From Brachybacterium sp. EE-P12 (GTDB lineage: Bacteria; Actinomycetota; Actinomycetes; Actinomycetales; Dermabacteraceae): a DNA stretch of 64,000 nucleotides. The notes beneath the pieces were generated by a model that was given only the letters and a program-made list of their open reading frames with translations, was not told the DNA's origin and ran no database searches. Below are positions 8,762 through 18,106 of this stretch, piece by piece; positions within the stretch are counted from its first letter, which is position 1; each line of letters opens with the position of its first letter. The stretch is from positions 744,001 through 808,000 of the forward strand of contig NZ_QXCP01000004.1 of the NCBI RefSeq assembly GCF_003711805.1, written 5' to 3'. Position numbers and translations under genes: made by a program.

Positions 8762-9394
8762 TCAGCGTCCGGAGGTGCTGTGCTGCGTCGCGGCCGGCTC
8801 CACGGCCACGAAGCCCTGCAGCCCGTCCACCACCGCGGTCGTCATCGTGGACAGGATCATCTCCCGCTCCGCCTCGTCCGCGGCGTCGTGCAGGAGCTGG
8901 GCGGTGGTCTGGGCGAGGGTGATCAGGCCGCGCCCGAGCGTCCTGGACTGCCCGACGCTCAGCTCGCGATAGGAGGTCAGCACGCCGGCGAGCTCGATCG
9001 ACATCGCATCGAGCACCTCGTCGACCCGTTCCTGGACCTCCTCGGAGATCGCCTCGTGGCCGGTGAACAGGCGCAGGGAGTTCTTCAGCGCCACGTACTC
9101 GTAGAAGCGCTGCAGGCCCACGCGGACCCGGTCGGCGGGCCGACCGGCTCGGCCCGCCATCGAGCGGACCTCGGCGAGCAGTCCCTCGCCGATGACGTCC
9201 AGCACCTCCACGTAGAGGCTCTCCTTCGAGCGGAAGTGCTGGTAGAGGACGGGTTTGGTCACACCTGCGGAGGTGGCGATGTCATCCATCGACGTGGCCT
9301 GGTACCCCTTCTCGGTGAACACCTCGGTCGCGAGCCGGAGCAGCTGGGAGCGTCGTTGCTCTCGGGGCATCCGGGAGGTGGCGGGTGAGGACAT
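8762..9394 (-). CDS. TetR/AcrR family transcriptional regulator
   Basis: The protein is 210 aa. The ATG at 9394 is chosen because GGAGG lies 8 nt before it; the longer open frame overlaps adnA. A second in-frame ATG at 9370 (MPREQRRSQLL) is possible. The N-terminal helix-turn-helix is classic (LATEVFTEKGYQATSMDDIATSAGVTKPVLYQHFRSKESL region, residues about 18-60). The C-terminal all-helical ligand domain contains RVGLQRFYEYVALKNSLRLF. The gene is divergent from adnA with 115 bp between them, and corresponds in position to the conserved TetR gene next to DUF3107 in mycobacteria (Rv3208). The ligand and targets cannot be told; autoregulation and control of adnA from the shared gap are possible. 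Confidence 0.88.
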   Translation of the reverse strand: MSSPATSRMPREQRRSQLLRLATEVFTEKGYQATSMDDIATSAGVTKPVLYQHFRSKESLYVEVLDVIGEGLLAEVRSMAGRAGRPADRVRVGLQRFYEYVALKNSLRLFTGHEAISEEVQERVDEVLDAMSIELAGVLTSYRELSVGQSRTLGRGLITLAQTTAQLLHDAADEAEREMILSTMTTAVVDGLQGFVAVEPAATQHSTSGR

Positions 9395-9497
9395 GGGATC
9401 GACCTCCGGATCGGACAATCGGGACAGGGGGTGATCCCGACCACTGTACCGCCGCCGCGGTCCGGGCCGGACCGCCTCGGACGTCGTCCCCATGAGG

Positions 9498-9503
9498 TGC
9501 AAT
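9498..9503 (+). promoter_or_regulatory. -10 element before adnA
   Basis: TGCAAT lies 6 nt before the ATG at 9510, the same geometry as other leaderless genes here. A GAGGTG just upstream could instead act as a ribosome-binding site. Confidence 0.4.
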
Positions 9504-9509
9504 GGGTCC

Positions 9510-12500
9510 ATGCGACGCACCGGCACGATCACGGGGGAGGGCATCCGCCTGCTCGGACCCGACCTCGCCTCGCTGCCCGCCCTGCTGGACCGGGAGCGGC
9601 TCGACGAGGGCCAGCGTCGCGCCCTCGCGGCCTTCGGCGCAGGCCAGCACGTCCTCGTCCACGGCGGTCCCGGCAGCGGCCGCACCGCCCTCGCCCTCGC
9701 CGCCGCCGACTCCGCGGGAGAGGAGACGCTGCTGCTCGCCCCGCGCCGCCTCGCCGCCGGGAGGCTGCGCGACGCCCTCGCCGTGCACGGACGCGGCACG
9801 GCGCGCGCCATGACCCCGCCCGCCCTCGCCCACGCCGTCGCCCGCGCCGAGGCGCTGCGCCGCGGACTCGGCGAGCCGACCCTCGTCACGGGCGCGGAGC
9901 AGGACGCCCTGCTCGCGGAGCTGATCGCCGAGCGCACTGGCTGGCACCTCGAGGTCGACGCGGGGACCCGCGCGCTCCCCGGCTTCCGCACCGAGCTGCG
10001 CGACCTCATCACCCGTGCCGGGGAGCTGGGGCTGGGCCCCACGGCGCTCGAGGCGCTGGGCCGCGAGCACGACCGGCCCGCCTGGCGCGACGCGGCCGCG
10101 CTGCTGCGCGACTACCTCGGGGTGCTGGACCTCGAGGCCTCCGCCGCGCTCGATGCGGGCCCCCGCCTCGACTCCGGCGCCCTGGTGCGCCGCGCCGCGA
10201 CGCTCCTGGGCGACCCGTCCGTCCCCTCGCCCTTCCGCGCCGTCGTGGTCGACGACGCGCAGGACCTCACCGCCGCCGGCGTCGAGCTCGTCGCGGCGCT
10301 CGCCGCGAGCGGTGCGCGGGTGCTCGCGATCAGCTGCCCCGATGCCGCGGTGGACACCTTCCGCGGCGCGCTCCCCGACGCCGCCGCCCGGCTGCGGGAC
10401 CTGCTGCCGGGCGTGCCGCTGGAGATCTCCCTCGACGGCGCCCACGCCAGCGAGGCGCCGCTCACCGGGGCGATCGACGCGCTGCGGGGACGGCTCCCGC
10501 TCGCCGGCGCCCCGGCCGGCTCCCGTCGGCCCCGCACGGAGCTCTCGGGCGGGATCGTCGCCCTGCGCGCAGGGGACCCCCTGGACGAGGCGCGCCTGAT
10601 CGGCTCGGCCCTGCGGGACCTGCACCACCGCGAGGGGATCGAGTACGACGACATGGCCGTGGTGTGCCGCTCCGGTGCGGCCGTCGCCGATGTCGCCGAC
10701 CGTCTCTCCCGCACCGGCCTGCCCGTGCGGATCCCCCGCCGTCCCCAGCCGCTGCGGGAGGTCGCCGTGGTCGCGGATCTCCTGACGATCCTCGAGCTCG
10801 GCCTCGCCCCCGACGGCGCGCCGCTCGAGCCCCGCACCGCCACGGAGCTCCTGCGCGGCCCCTTCGGGGACGCCGACGACCTGCGCCTGCGCCGCATCCG
10901 CCGGCTCCTGCTCGCCGCGCACCGCGAGGAGGTCAGGCGGCGGGACGAGGAGGGCGAGGAGGGGGAGCCCGCCACCGGAGACGCTGCGGTGTCGGATGAC
11001 TCGGCGCCGCCGGCCGCGCCGGTGACGAGCGAGCAGCTGCTGGCCCGCGCGCTCGTCGACGAGGAGGTGCCGGGCCTTCCCGCCGCGGACGCCCGCGACC
11101 GCGCCGCCGCCCCCGTGCACCGGCTGCGCGACATGATCCGCGCCGTGCGCGCGCATCGCGAGGACGGGGCCGAGCAGGTGCTCTGGCACGCCTGGGACGC
11201 CTCCCGCCTCGCGGGCGGCTGGCGCCGCGCCGCGCTCGGGGACGCCGGCGACGTGGACGGAGCCCGGGCGCGCCTGGCCGGCTCCCGCCTGGACGCGCTG
11301 CTGGAGCTGTTCGCCGCCGCCGAGCGCCTCACCGAGCGCCGCCCCGGCGCCGGGCCCCTCGAGCTCGTCGAGCAGATCCGCGCCCAGGCCGTCGTCGAGG
11401 ACACCCTCGCCCCGGCCGCCGCCGCCCGCGGCCGGATCGACGTGCTCACCCCCGCGCAGCTCGCCGGCGAGCACCGCGACACCGTCGTCCTCGCCCGGCT
11501 CCAGGAAGGGGCCTGGCCGGACCTGCGCCTGCGCTCGACCCTCTTCGGCGCCGCGGACCTCGCCCTGCTCGCCGGACCCCGCGCCGCCGACCCCGCCCCG
11601 GGGCCCGAGGCGCTGCGCGCCCTCCAGCGCGAGCAGGTCCTCGCCGACGAGCTCCGCCTCGCCGTCAGCGCCCTCGCCCGCGCCCGCTCCCGGGTGCTGC
11701 TCACTGCGATCGAGGGCGAGCAGGAGGAGCCCTCCGCGCTCTTCGACGTGCTCGAGGAGGCCGCCGGGGAGCCGTGGATCGACCCCGAGGTGCTGCGCCT
11801 GGACCCCGGCCCCGCCCCCGATGCGCGCCGCCTCGTCGCCGCGCTGCGCCGCCGCCTGCGCGAGGAGGACCCCGTCCGCTCCCGCGACGCGGCCCTCGCC
11901 CTCGAGGCCCTCGGCCGCGCGGGCGCCCCCGGCACCGACCCCGCGGCCTGGTATCACCAGGACCCCAGCTCCACCGAGCCCCTGCACGACCCGGAGGACC
12001 CGATCGCGCTGTCCCCCTCCGCGCTCGAGCGTGCCGCGGACTGCCCCCAGTCCTGGCTCATGGAGCGCGCCGGCGGCACCCGTGCGGGCGGTCCCGCCCA
12101 GCTCCTCGGCACCGCGATCCACCATCTCGCCCAGATCCACCCCCGCGGCGAGACGGACCTCCTGGACGAGCTCCACGCGCTGCTGCGCGGCATGCCCGGC
12201 ACCGACACCTGGTCCGGACGCCGCCGCGTGCGCCGCGCGGAGGACGCCGCCCGGCTGCTCACCGAGCACCTGCGCACCGCCGCCGAGCCCCTCGCCGTCG
12301 AGGCGCCCTTCGAGGTGACCCTCGGACGGGTGCGGCTGCGCGGCAGCATCGACCGGATCGAGGGGGACGCGACCGGTCTGCGGGTCGTGGACCTCAAGAC
12401 CGGCCGTGCCGCGAAGTCCGCCGCGAAGGCCGAGGCGGACCTGCAGCTGGCCGCCTACCAGGCCGCGGTGCGCGAGGGCGCGCTCGCGGAGCAGCTCGGC

Positions 12501-12746
12501 GAGGACGCCCCAGAGCGGCTGAACGGCGCCCAGCTCGTCTACGTCGGCACCGGCGCGAAGCGGGCCGCGGTGCGCACCCAGACCGCGCTCACCCGCGCCG
12601 AGCACCCCGACTGGTTCGACGAGCTCGTCCGCGACGTGGCCCGCGAGGTCTCCGGGGAGCACGTCACCGCGCGCCGCAACGCGCACTGCGACCACTGCGC
12701 GGTGCGCTCCAGCTGCCCGCTCCAGCCCGAAGGAGAGCAGCTGTGA
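9510..12746 (+). CDS. adnA: AdnA-like subunit of helicase-nuclease (UvrD-like fold plus RecB-type nuclease)
   Basis: The protein is 1078 aa from the ATG at 9510; an in-frame ATG at 9492 has no supporting signal. The N-terminal part is a UvrD/PcrA-like motor with a weakened Walker A (GGPGSGRTALALA: Arg replaces the catalytic Lys) and a motif II written VVVDDAQDLT. The C-terminal part is a PD-(D/E)XK nuclease (GTAIHHLAQ, GLRVVDLKTGRA, DLQLAAYQ) with an AddB-like Fe-S cluster motif: one Cys in RAADCPQSW and three in HCDHCAVRSSCPLQ. With AdnB it forms the actinobacterial dimer that resects double-strand breaks. The degenerate ATP site agrees with AdnA being the non-leading, largely structural motor in mycobacteria. 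It is coupled to adnB by a GTGA overlap. Confidence 0.88.
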   Translation: MRRTGTITGEGIRLLGPDLASLPALLDRERLDEGQRRALAAFGAGQHVLVHGGPGSGRTALALAAADSAGEETLLLAPRRLAAGRLRDALAVHGRGTARAMTPPALAHAVARAEALRRGLGEPTLVTGAEQDALLAELIAERTGWHLEVDAGTRALPGFRTELRDLITRAGELGLGPTALEALGREHDRPAWRDAAALLRDYLGVLDLEASAALDAGPRLDSGALVRRAATLLGDPSVPSPFRAVVVDDAQDLTAAGVELVAALAASGARVLAISCPDAAVDTFRGALPDAAARLRDLLPGVPLEISLDGAHASEAPLTGAIDALRGRLPLAGAPAGSRRPRTELSGGIVALRAGDPLDEARLIGSALRDLHHREGIEYDDMAVVCRSGAAVADVADRLSRTGLPVRIPRRPQPLREVAVVADLLTILELGLAPDGAPLEPRTATELLRGPFGDADDLRLRRIRRLLLAAHREEVRRRDEEGEEGEPATGDAAVSDDSAPPAAPVTSEQLLARALVDEEVPGLPAADARDRAAAPVHRLRDMIRAVRAHREDGAEQVLWHAWDASRLAGGWRRAALGDAGDVDGARARLAGSRLDALLELFAAAERLTERRPGAGPLELVEQIRAQAVVEDTLAPAAAARGRIDVLTPAQLAGEHRDTVVLARLQEGAWPDLRLRSTLFGAADLALLAGPRAADPAPGPEALRALQREQVLADELRLAVSALARARSRVLLTAIEGEQEEPSALFDVLEEAAGEPWIDPEVLRLDPGPAPDARRLVAALRRRLREEDPVRSRDAALALEALGRAGAPGTDPAAWYHQDPSSTEPLHDPEDPIALSPSALERAADCPQSWLMERAGGTRAGGPAQLLGTAIHHLAQIHPRGETDLLDELHALLRGMPGTDTWSGRRRVRRAEDAARLLTEHLRTAAEPLAVEAPFEVTLGRVRLRGSIDRIEGDATGLRVVDLKTGRAAKSAAKAEADLQLAAYQAAVREGALAEQLGEDAPERLNGAQLVYVGTGAKRAAVRTQTALTRAEHPDWFDELVRDVAREVSGEHVTARRNAHCDHCAVRSSCPLQPEGEQL

Positions 12747-15700
12747 GCACCGTCCCGACCGTGCCCGGCACCCCCGCCCGCCATTCCGCCGCGCAGCTCG
12801 CCGCGCTGCTCGAGCAGCCCCCGCCCACCGCCGAGCAGACCGCCGTGATCGAGGCGCCGCTCGCGCCGATGCTCGTCGTCGCCGGCGCCGGCTCCGGCAA
12901 GACCGAGACGATGGCCTCGCGCGTGGTGTGGCTGATCGCCAACGGCATCGTCGAGCCCCGCCAGGTGCTGGGCCTGACCTTCACCCGCAAGGCCGCCCAT
13001 GAGCTCGGCGAGCGGATCGGGGCGCGTCTGGCCACGCTCGCCGCTGCCCTGCGCGATGCCGGGGAGGAGCTGCCGCCCGGCCTCGAGCGCGGCGGCGACG
13101 AGCTCGTCGGCCAGCGCCCCCTGGTCCACACCTACAACGGCTTCGCCCTCGACCTCGTGCGCGAGCACGCCCTCGCCGTCGGCATCGACCCCGAGCTGAC
13201 CATGATGTCCGCCTCCGCCTCCTGGCAGCTCGCCCACGAGATCGTCGAGGGCTGGGACGACTCCCTCGACCTCGACGCCTCCCCGGCCACGCTCACCGCC
13301 GCGCTGCTCTCCCTGAGCTCCTCGCTGGCCGACCACCTCGTCACGCCCGACCAGCTCGAGGCGCACCTGCGCGAGATCCGCGACCACCTCGCCCAGATCC
13401 CGCTGCAGGTCGAGGGGCGGCGCCGCACCACCCCGAAGGAGGTCGCCAAGGTGATCGGCGCGCTCGAGTCGCGCCTGGCGCTGATCCCGCTGCTGGAGAG
13501 GTTCGCCGAGATCCGCACCGCCGACTCGGCGCTGGACTTCTCCGACCAGGTCTCCCTCGCCGCCCGCATCGCCCGCGAGGTCCCCGCCGCCGCGACCCTC
13601 GCCCGGCGCATGCACCGCGTGGTGCTGCTGGACGAGTTCCAGGACACCTCCGTGGCCCAGCTGCGCATGCTCACCGACCTCTTCGGCCCCGGCCACGCCG
13701 CCTGCGCCGTCGGCGACCCGCAGCAGGCGATCTACGGCTGGCGCGGCGCGTCGGCCGCCTCGCTCGCCGGCTTCGCCGAGGCCTTCGCGACCGAGGCGCA
13801 GCCCGTCCTGCAGCGCACCCTGTCCACCTCCTGGCGCAACGAGGAGGCCGTGCTCGCCGTCGCCAACCGCCTCGCCGCCCCGCTGCGCGACGCCGGCGCC
13901 GGGATCGAGATCCCCGAGCTGCATCCCCGCCCCGGCGCGGGGGAGGGGGCCTGCGAGATCCTCGAGGCGGCCGACGAGCGGGCCGAGGCCCGCGCGATCG
14001 CCGACTGGATCCTCGCCCGCCGCGCCGAGGACGGGACCGGTGCCGTGAGCACCGGTGGGGCAGGCGCCGAGAGCACGCCGCCCGCCTCCGCCGCGATCCT
14101 CGTGCGCGCCCGCCGGCAGATCCCCGCGCTGGTCGCCGGGCTCGAGGAGCGGGGGCTCACCCCCGCGGTCGTGGGACTCGGCGGGCTCCTGCACCGCCCC
14201 GAGGTCGCCGATGTGCGCGCCCTGCTCGAATGCGCGCACGATCCCGGCCGCGGCGACGCCCTCATGCGTCTGCTCACCGGACCGCGGATCCGGCTCGGGG
14301 CGCGCGACCTCGCCGTCCTCGGCCGCTGGCGCGACCGGATGGGCTCGCGCCGCCGCGCCGACGCCGCTGCGGCGGGACCGGTCGGGGCCCGGGACGAGGC
14401 CGAGGAGGTCACGCTCGTGGACGCGGTCGACGACCTCCCGCCCGCGGACTGGACCGACCCGGCCGGCCGCGCCCTCACCGCCGCCGGCCGCGAGCGGCTG
14501 CTGCACCTGCAGCGGATGCTGCGCGACATGCGGCGCCTGCTGCCGCTGCCCCTGCCGGACCTGATCACCGCCGCGGTCCGGGCGCTCGAGGTGGACCTCG
14601 CCCTGCTGGAGACCGCGCCGGGCACTGGCGCGCTCGCCGACCTCGAGGCGCTGCGCGACCACGCCGCGTCCTTCGAGCGCACCGCCCGCCGCGGCGGGCT
14701 CGGCGCCTATCTCGACCTGCTCGAGATCAGCGAGGACGAGGAGGCGGGGCTCGCCGTGACCGCCGCCCCCGAGCAGGCCCACGACCCCGCCGCCGTGACC
14801 ATCGTGACGATGCACTCGGCCAAGGGCCTCGAATGGGACCTCGTCGCGGTCGCCGGCCTCACCGAGGGCTCCGTGCCCTCCTACGACCTGCGCCGCGCGA
14901 AGACCGACGAGACCGGCCGGGTGCGCGTGCCGGGCGACGGCTGGCTCGGCAAGCTCGCCGGCGCCTCGGTGCCCACCGCTCTGCGCGGCGACGCGGACAC
15001 CCTCCCCGAGCTCGCCTGGGCCGAGGCCGACACCCAGGTCGACGCCGAGGGGCTCATCGAGGAGTACCGCTTCGCACAGGGCGAGGAGGCGCTGGCCGAG
15101 GACCGGCGGCTGATGTACGTCGCGGTCACCCGGGCCCGCCGCCGACTGCTGCTGACCTCCGCCGCCTGGCGCGAGGGACTGCGCACCCCCCGGCCCCGCT
15201 CCCGCTATCTCGCCGAGGCGGCGCCGCTGGTGCCCGAACCCTTCCGCACCGCGCAGGAGGTCCCCGAGGAGAACCCGCTGGAGTCCGAGCGGTCCACCGC
15301 CGCCTGGCCGCCGCAGCCCGGCGAGGCGGAGCGGGCGCGTGCCCGTGCCGCCGCCCGGCTCGACCAGGCCGCCCCGGCCGATGCCGTGCAACCGGCAGCG
15401 CACGTCGAGCCCCCCGCGCTCGCCGACGCCCAGCTCGAGGAGCTCGTGCGCCGCACCCTCGCGGACCTCGCCCAGCACGCCGCCGCGCCCGTCGTCCACT
15501 CCCCGCCGCGGCTGTCCGCCTCCCAGGTCGTCCAGCAGGCCCGCGACCCGCAGGCCGCCGCGATCGAGCTGCTGCGCCCGCTGCCGCGCCGCCCCTCACC
15601 GGCCGCCGTGCGCGGCACCGCCTTCCACGCCTGGCTCGAGACCCGCTTCGAGAGCGCGACCCTGCTGGACCTCGAGGACCTCGCCGATCTCGAGGACCCG

Positions 15701-16123
15701 GAGGAGGAGCGCGCCCTCGCCGACGCCCGCGCGCTGCGCGAGGCCTTCGAGGCCTCCGAGTGGGCGCACCGCAGCCCGATCGCGGTCGAGCAGCCCGTCA
15801 CCACGCGCATCGGGGAGATCGGGGTGCGCGGCGTGATCGACGCGGTGTTCGCCGAGCCCGAGGGCGGCGACGGCACCGCGGGTCCCGACGGCGACGGAGG
15901 AGTGATCATCGTGGACTGGAAGACAGGCCGCATGCCCCGCCCCGCACAGCTGCGCGAACGCTCCCTGCAGCTCTCGCTCTACCGACTGGCCTGGCACGAG
16001 AAGACCGGGCTGCCGCTGGAGAACATCCGCACGGCCTTCCACTTCGTGGCCGACGGGATCACCCACGAGGTCGCCGAGCATCCTTCCCGCGAGCGGATCG
16101 CGCAGATGCTCGCGGGGGAGTGA
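12743..16123 (+). CDS. adnB: AdnB-like subunit of helicase-nuclease
   Basis: The protein is 1126 aa. The GTG at 12743 overlaps the adnA stop by 4 nt and has AGGAG 8 nt upstream; the much longer open frame runs through adnA and is not coding. The superfamily 1A motor is intact: VVAGAGSGKTETM, LTFTRKAAHEL, VLLDEFQDTS, VGDPQQAIYGWRG, LSTSWRNEE, TIVTMHSAKGLEWDL and LMYVAVTRARRRL. The C-terminus carries the RecB nuclease signature (RGTAFHAWLETRF, GVRGVIDAV, IIVDWKTGRMP, LQLSLYRLAW). It is the lead translocating motor and one of the two nucleases of AdnAB, acting on DNA ends in the cytoplasm in the RecBCD/AddAB role. Conserved order adnA-adnB-kinase-nudC-uvrD2-whiB7 supports the call. Confidence 0.92.
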   Translation: MSTVPTVPGTPARHSAAQLAALLEQPPPTAEQTAVIEAPLAPMLVVAGAGSGKTETMASRVVWLIANGIVEPRQVLGLTFTRKAAHELGERIGARLATLAAALRDAGEELPPGLERGGDELVGQRPLVHTYNGFALDLVREHALAVGIDPELTMMSASASWQLAHEIVEGWDDSLDLDASPATLTAALLSLSSSLADHLVTPDQLEAHLREIRDHLAQIPLQVEGRRRTTPKEVAKVIGALESRLALIPLLERFAEIRTADSALDFSDQVSLAARIAREVPAAATLARRMHRVVLLDEFQDTSVAQLRMLTDLFGPGHAACAVGDPQQAIYGWRGASAASLAGFAEAFATEAQPVLQRTLSTSWRNEEAVLAVANRLAAPLRDAGAGIEIPELHPRPGAGEGACEILEAADERAEARAIADWILARRAEDGTGAVSTGGAGAESTPPASAAILVRARRQIPALVAGLEERGLTPAVVGLGGLLHRPEVADVRALLECAHDPGRGDALMRLLTGPRIRLGARDLAVLGRWRDRMGSRRRADAAAAGPVGARDEAEEVTLVDAVDDLPPADWTDPAGRALTAAGRERLLHLQRMLRDMRRLLPLPLPDLITAAVRALEVDLALLETAPGTGALADLEALRDHAASFERTARRGGLGAYLDLLEISEDEEAGLAVTAAPEQAHDPAAVTIVTMHSAKGLEWDLVAVAGLTEGSVPSYDLRRAKTDETGRVRVPGDGWLGKLAGASVPTALRGDADTLPELAWAEADTQVDAEGLIEEYRFAQGEEALAEDRRLMYVAVTRARRRLLLTSAAWREGLRTPRPRSRYLAEAAPLVPEPFRTAQEVPEENPLESERSTAAWPPQPGEAERARARAAARLDQAAPADAVQPAAHVEPPALADAQLEELVRRTLADLAQHAAAPVVHSPPRLSASQVVQQARDPQAAAIELLRPLPRRPSPAAVRGTAFHAWLETRFESATLLDLEDLADLEDPEEERALADARALREAFEASEWAHRSPIAVEQPVTTRIGEIGVRGVIDAVFAEPEGGDGTAGPDGDGGVIIVDWKTGRMPRPAQLRERSLQLSLYRLAWHEKTGLPLENIRTAFHFVADGITHEVAEHPSRERIAQMLAGE

Positions 16124-16130
16124 GGAGAGG

Positions 16131-17096
16131 TCAGGCGCTGCCGTCCTCGCGCGCGTTCATCGCCTCGTAGGCACGCTCCGCCTCCTCGCGGGCGATCTGC
16201 GCGAGATCCGTGTCGAGGTCCGCGATCATGCCCTTCGCGTCCGCGACGATGTCCTCGTCCTCGACCTCGAGGCCGTGCTCGAGCCATTCGGCGACCGCGA
16301 ACTCGCCCAGCGCCTGCGCCCGCTCCATGAGCCGCGGATGGCTCGAGGTGGGAAGCTCCTCCCGGTAGGCGGCGTACAGCGCGTCGAAGCGCTCCGGGTC
16401 CAGGGAGGAGATCAGCCAGGCGAGGTCCGCCGCGGGATCGCCCACGATCGACGAGGACCAGTCCCGCACCGCGCTCAGGCGCCGGCCCGAGACGAACAGG
16501 CTCTCCTCGGAGAGGTCGCCGTGGATGAACTGCGGGGTGAAGTCCCACAGCTCCGCATCGGCCAGCAGCGCGTCCCACCGCTGCGCGACCGCGGCGGGCA
16601 GGTGCCCGGCGGCGTGGACCGCGTCGATCCGGGCGCGATGGCGGGCGTGCAGCACCTCGGGGGTGAACGACTCGACCCCTGCGGACTCCGCCGCGTACCG
16701 GGGGACGGTGTGGATCCGGGCCAGGACCTCGCCCAGGGAGCGGGCCAGCTCCTCGCTCTCCTGGAGGTCCTCGAGCATCAGCGGACGGCCGACGGGCGCC
16801 TCCGTGACAGCGCTGCGCCCGCCCTCGGGGAGTCTCACGTAGCCGAGCACAGGAGGGATCACGGGTCGCAGCGGGGTCCCGGTGAGCGCATCGGCGACCC
16901 GCAGATCGCGCTCGAGACGGATCCCGCCTGCGGTGGACGCGGGGGAGTGGACCAGCACTCGGCGGCCGTCCTCCGCGACCACCCCGGCGACGTCGAGATC
17001 CTCGGCCGGGGTGGCGATGGGCGAGGTCCGCACCGGGACCAGCCCGGGGACCGCCGCCGCGGCGAGGGCAGCCAGGGAGAAGGAGTTGCGATGCAC
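16131..17096 (-). CDS. Phosphotransferase (APH/macrolide 2'-kinase-like fold)
   Basis: The protein is 321 aa. The GTG at 17096 (VHRNSFSLAALAAAAVPG) is preferred; a longer version would run into nudC upstream. The C-lobe has the aminoglycoside-kinase catalytic loop IHGDLSEESLFV and the metal-binding VRDWSSSIVGDPAADLAW. The loop Asn of the usual HGDxxxxN is replaced by Ser. In this genomic position (between adnAB and nudC) actinobacteria commonly carry a phosphotransferase annotated as macrolide kinase-like; the physiological substrate is unknown and antibiotic resistance should not be assumed. It ends 8 bp from adnB, converging with it. Confidence 0.7.
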   Translation of the reverse strand: MHRNSFSLAALAAAAVPGLVPVRTSPIATPAEDLDVAGVVAEDGRRVLVHSPASTAGGIRLERDLRVADALTGTPLRPVIPPVLGYVRLPEGGRSAVTEAPVGRPLMLEDLQESEELARSLGEVLARIHTVPRYAAESAGVESFTPEVLHARHRARIDAVHAAGHLPAAVAQRWDALLADAELWDFTPQFIHGDLSEESLFVSGRRLSAVRDWSSSIVGDPAADLAWLISSLDPERFDALYAAYREELPTSSHPRLMERAQALGEFAVAEWLEHGLEVEDEDIVADAKGMIADLDTDLAQIAREEAERAYEAMNAREDGSA

Positions 17097-17132
17097 GCGT
17101 CCACCGTACCCGTCCGACCCCCGCCTGCCGCG

Positions 17133-17138
17133 TAGGCT
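17133..17138 (+). promoter_or_regulatory. -10 element of leaderless nudC promoter
   Basis: TAGGCT lies 7 nt before the ATG at 17146, and no Shine-Dalgarno sequence is visible. Confidence 0.5.
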
Positions 17139-17145
17139 CGAGACC

Positions 17146-18063
17146 ATGCCGACGCTCCGTGGACCGCACCTCAGCACACCCCTCACCCTCCGCGGCTCCG
17201 ACCGCGACGCGCTGCTGCGTGACGACCCGGGGATCCTCGCCCCGGGGGAGGACGCCCGCTATCTCGTCACCCGTGCCGGGGCCGTCGCCCTGGCCGAGGA
17301 CGAGGAGGGCACCCTCCGCGCCGTGCTGGAGACCGCCGATCCGCGCGGCGGCACCACCCAGCCGCTGGTCCTGCTGGGGCGCCGCGACGGCCTGCGAGTG
17401 CTCGCCGTGGAGATCGCCGAGCCGAGCCCCGAGCTCGACGACCCCGGCCGTGATCTGCGCGACCTCCGGCGCGTCGCGGATCGCCTCGACGAGGCCGACG
17501 CCGACCTCGCCGCCGCTGCGGTCGCGATGGGCGCCTGGCACCGCTCGATGCGGCACTGCCCCCTGTGCGGCGGGCTGCTCGAGCCCGAGATGGCCGGCTG
17601 GGTGCTGCGCTGCCGCGAGGACGGCGTCGAGCAGTTCCCCCGCACCGACCCCGCCGTGATCATGGCCGTGCGCGACGGGCAGGACCGGCTGCTCCTGGCC
17701 CGCAACGCGCACTTCCGCGGCCGCTTCCACTCGGTGCTGGCCGGCTTCGTCGAGCCCGGCGAGAGCCTCGAGAACGCGGTCGCGCGCGAGGTCGACGAGG
17801 AGGTCGGGGTGACGGTCACCGAGGTCGAGTACATGGGAAGCCAGCCCTGGCCCTTCCCGCGCTCTCTCATGCTCGGCTACCGAGCCTGGGCACCGGAGGC
17901 CGCCGAGCTCACCCTCCAGGACGAGGAGATCGCCGAGGCGCGCTGGTTCTCGCGCGAGGAGCTCGCCGCGGCTCTCGCCGCCGAGGAGATCGAGCTGCCC
18001 GGCGCCGCCTCCATGGGCCGCGCCCTGATCGACGACTGGTACGGCCGCTCCGCCGAGGCCTGA
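17146..18063 (+). CDS. nudC: NAD(+) diphosphatase / NADH pyrophosphatase
   Basis: The protein is 305 aa. The start is set by the -10 hexamer 7 nt upstream. It has the NudC arrangement: a variable N-terminal domain, a zinc-ribbon remnant (CPLCGG near residue 140, then LRCREDG; three of the usual four Cys are visible), the Nudix box GFVEPGESLENAVAREVDEE...G, and the NudC-specific SQPWPFPRSLM that reads the NMN moiety. It hydrolyses NAD(H) to NMN(H) and AMP, and family members also remove NAD caps from RNA. It is divergent from the kinase-like gene by 49 bp. Confidence 0.92.
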   Translation: MPTLRGPHLSTPLTLRGSDRDALLRDDPGILAPGEDARYLVTRAGAVALAEDEEGTLRAVLETADPRGGTTQPLVLLGRRDGLRVLAVEIAEPSPELDDPGRDLRDLRRVADRLDEADADLAAAAVAMGAWHRSMRHCPLCGGLLEPEMAGWVLRCREDGVEQFPRTDPAVIMAVRDGQDRLLLARNAHFRGRFHSVLAGFVEPGESLENAVAREVDEEVGVTVTEVEYMGSQPWPFPRSLMLGYRAWAPEAAELTLQDEEIAEARWFSREELAAALAAEEIELPGAASMGRALIDDWYGRSAEA

Positions 18064-18106
18064 GCGGCGCTCGCCGGCCCGTCGGCCGCCGCGGGGCCGC
18101 TTGTCA

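Noticed and set aside
9282..12695. 1137-codon minus-strand open frame
   Set aside because: Antisense shadow of adnA; the protein is low-complexity Gly/Ala/Arg and lacks any motif.
11774..12742. Apparent 323-residue N-terminal extension of AdnB
   Set aside because: It lies entirely in adnA in another frame; the GTG at 12743 with AGGAG and the GTGA overlap gives the normal length.
16131..17096. Macrolide-resistance gene
   Set aside because: The fold is similar, but the catalytic Asn is missing and the position is a conserved repair locus, so a resistance call is not supported.
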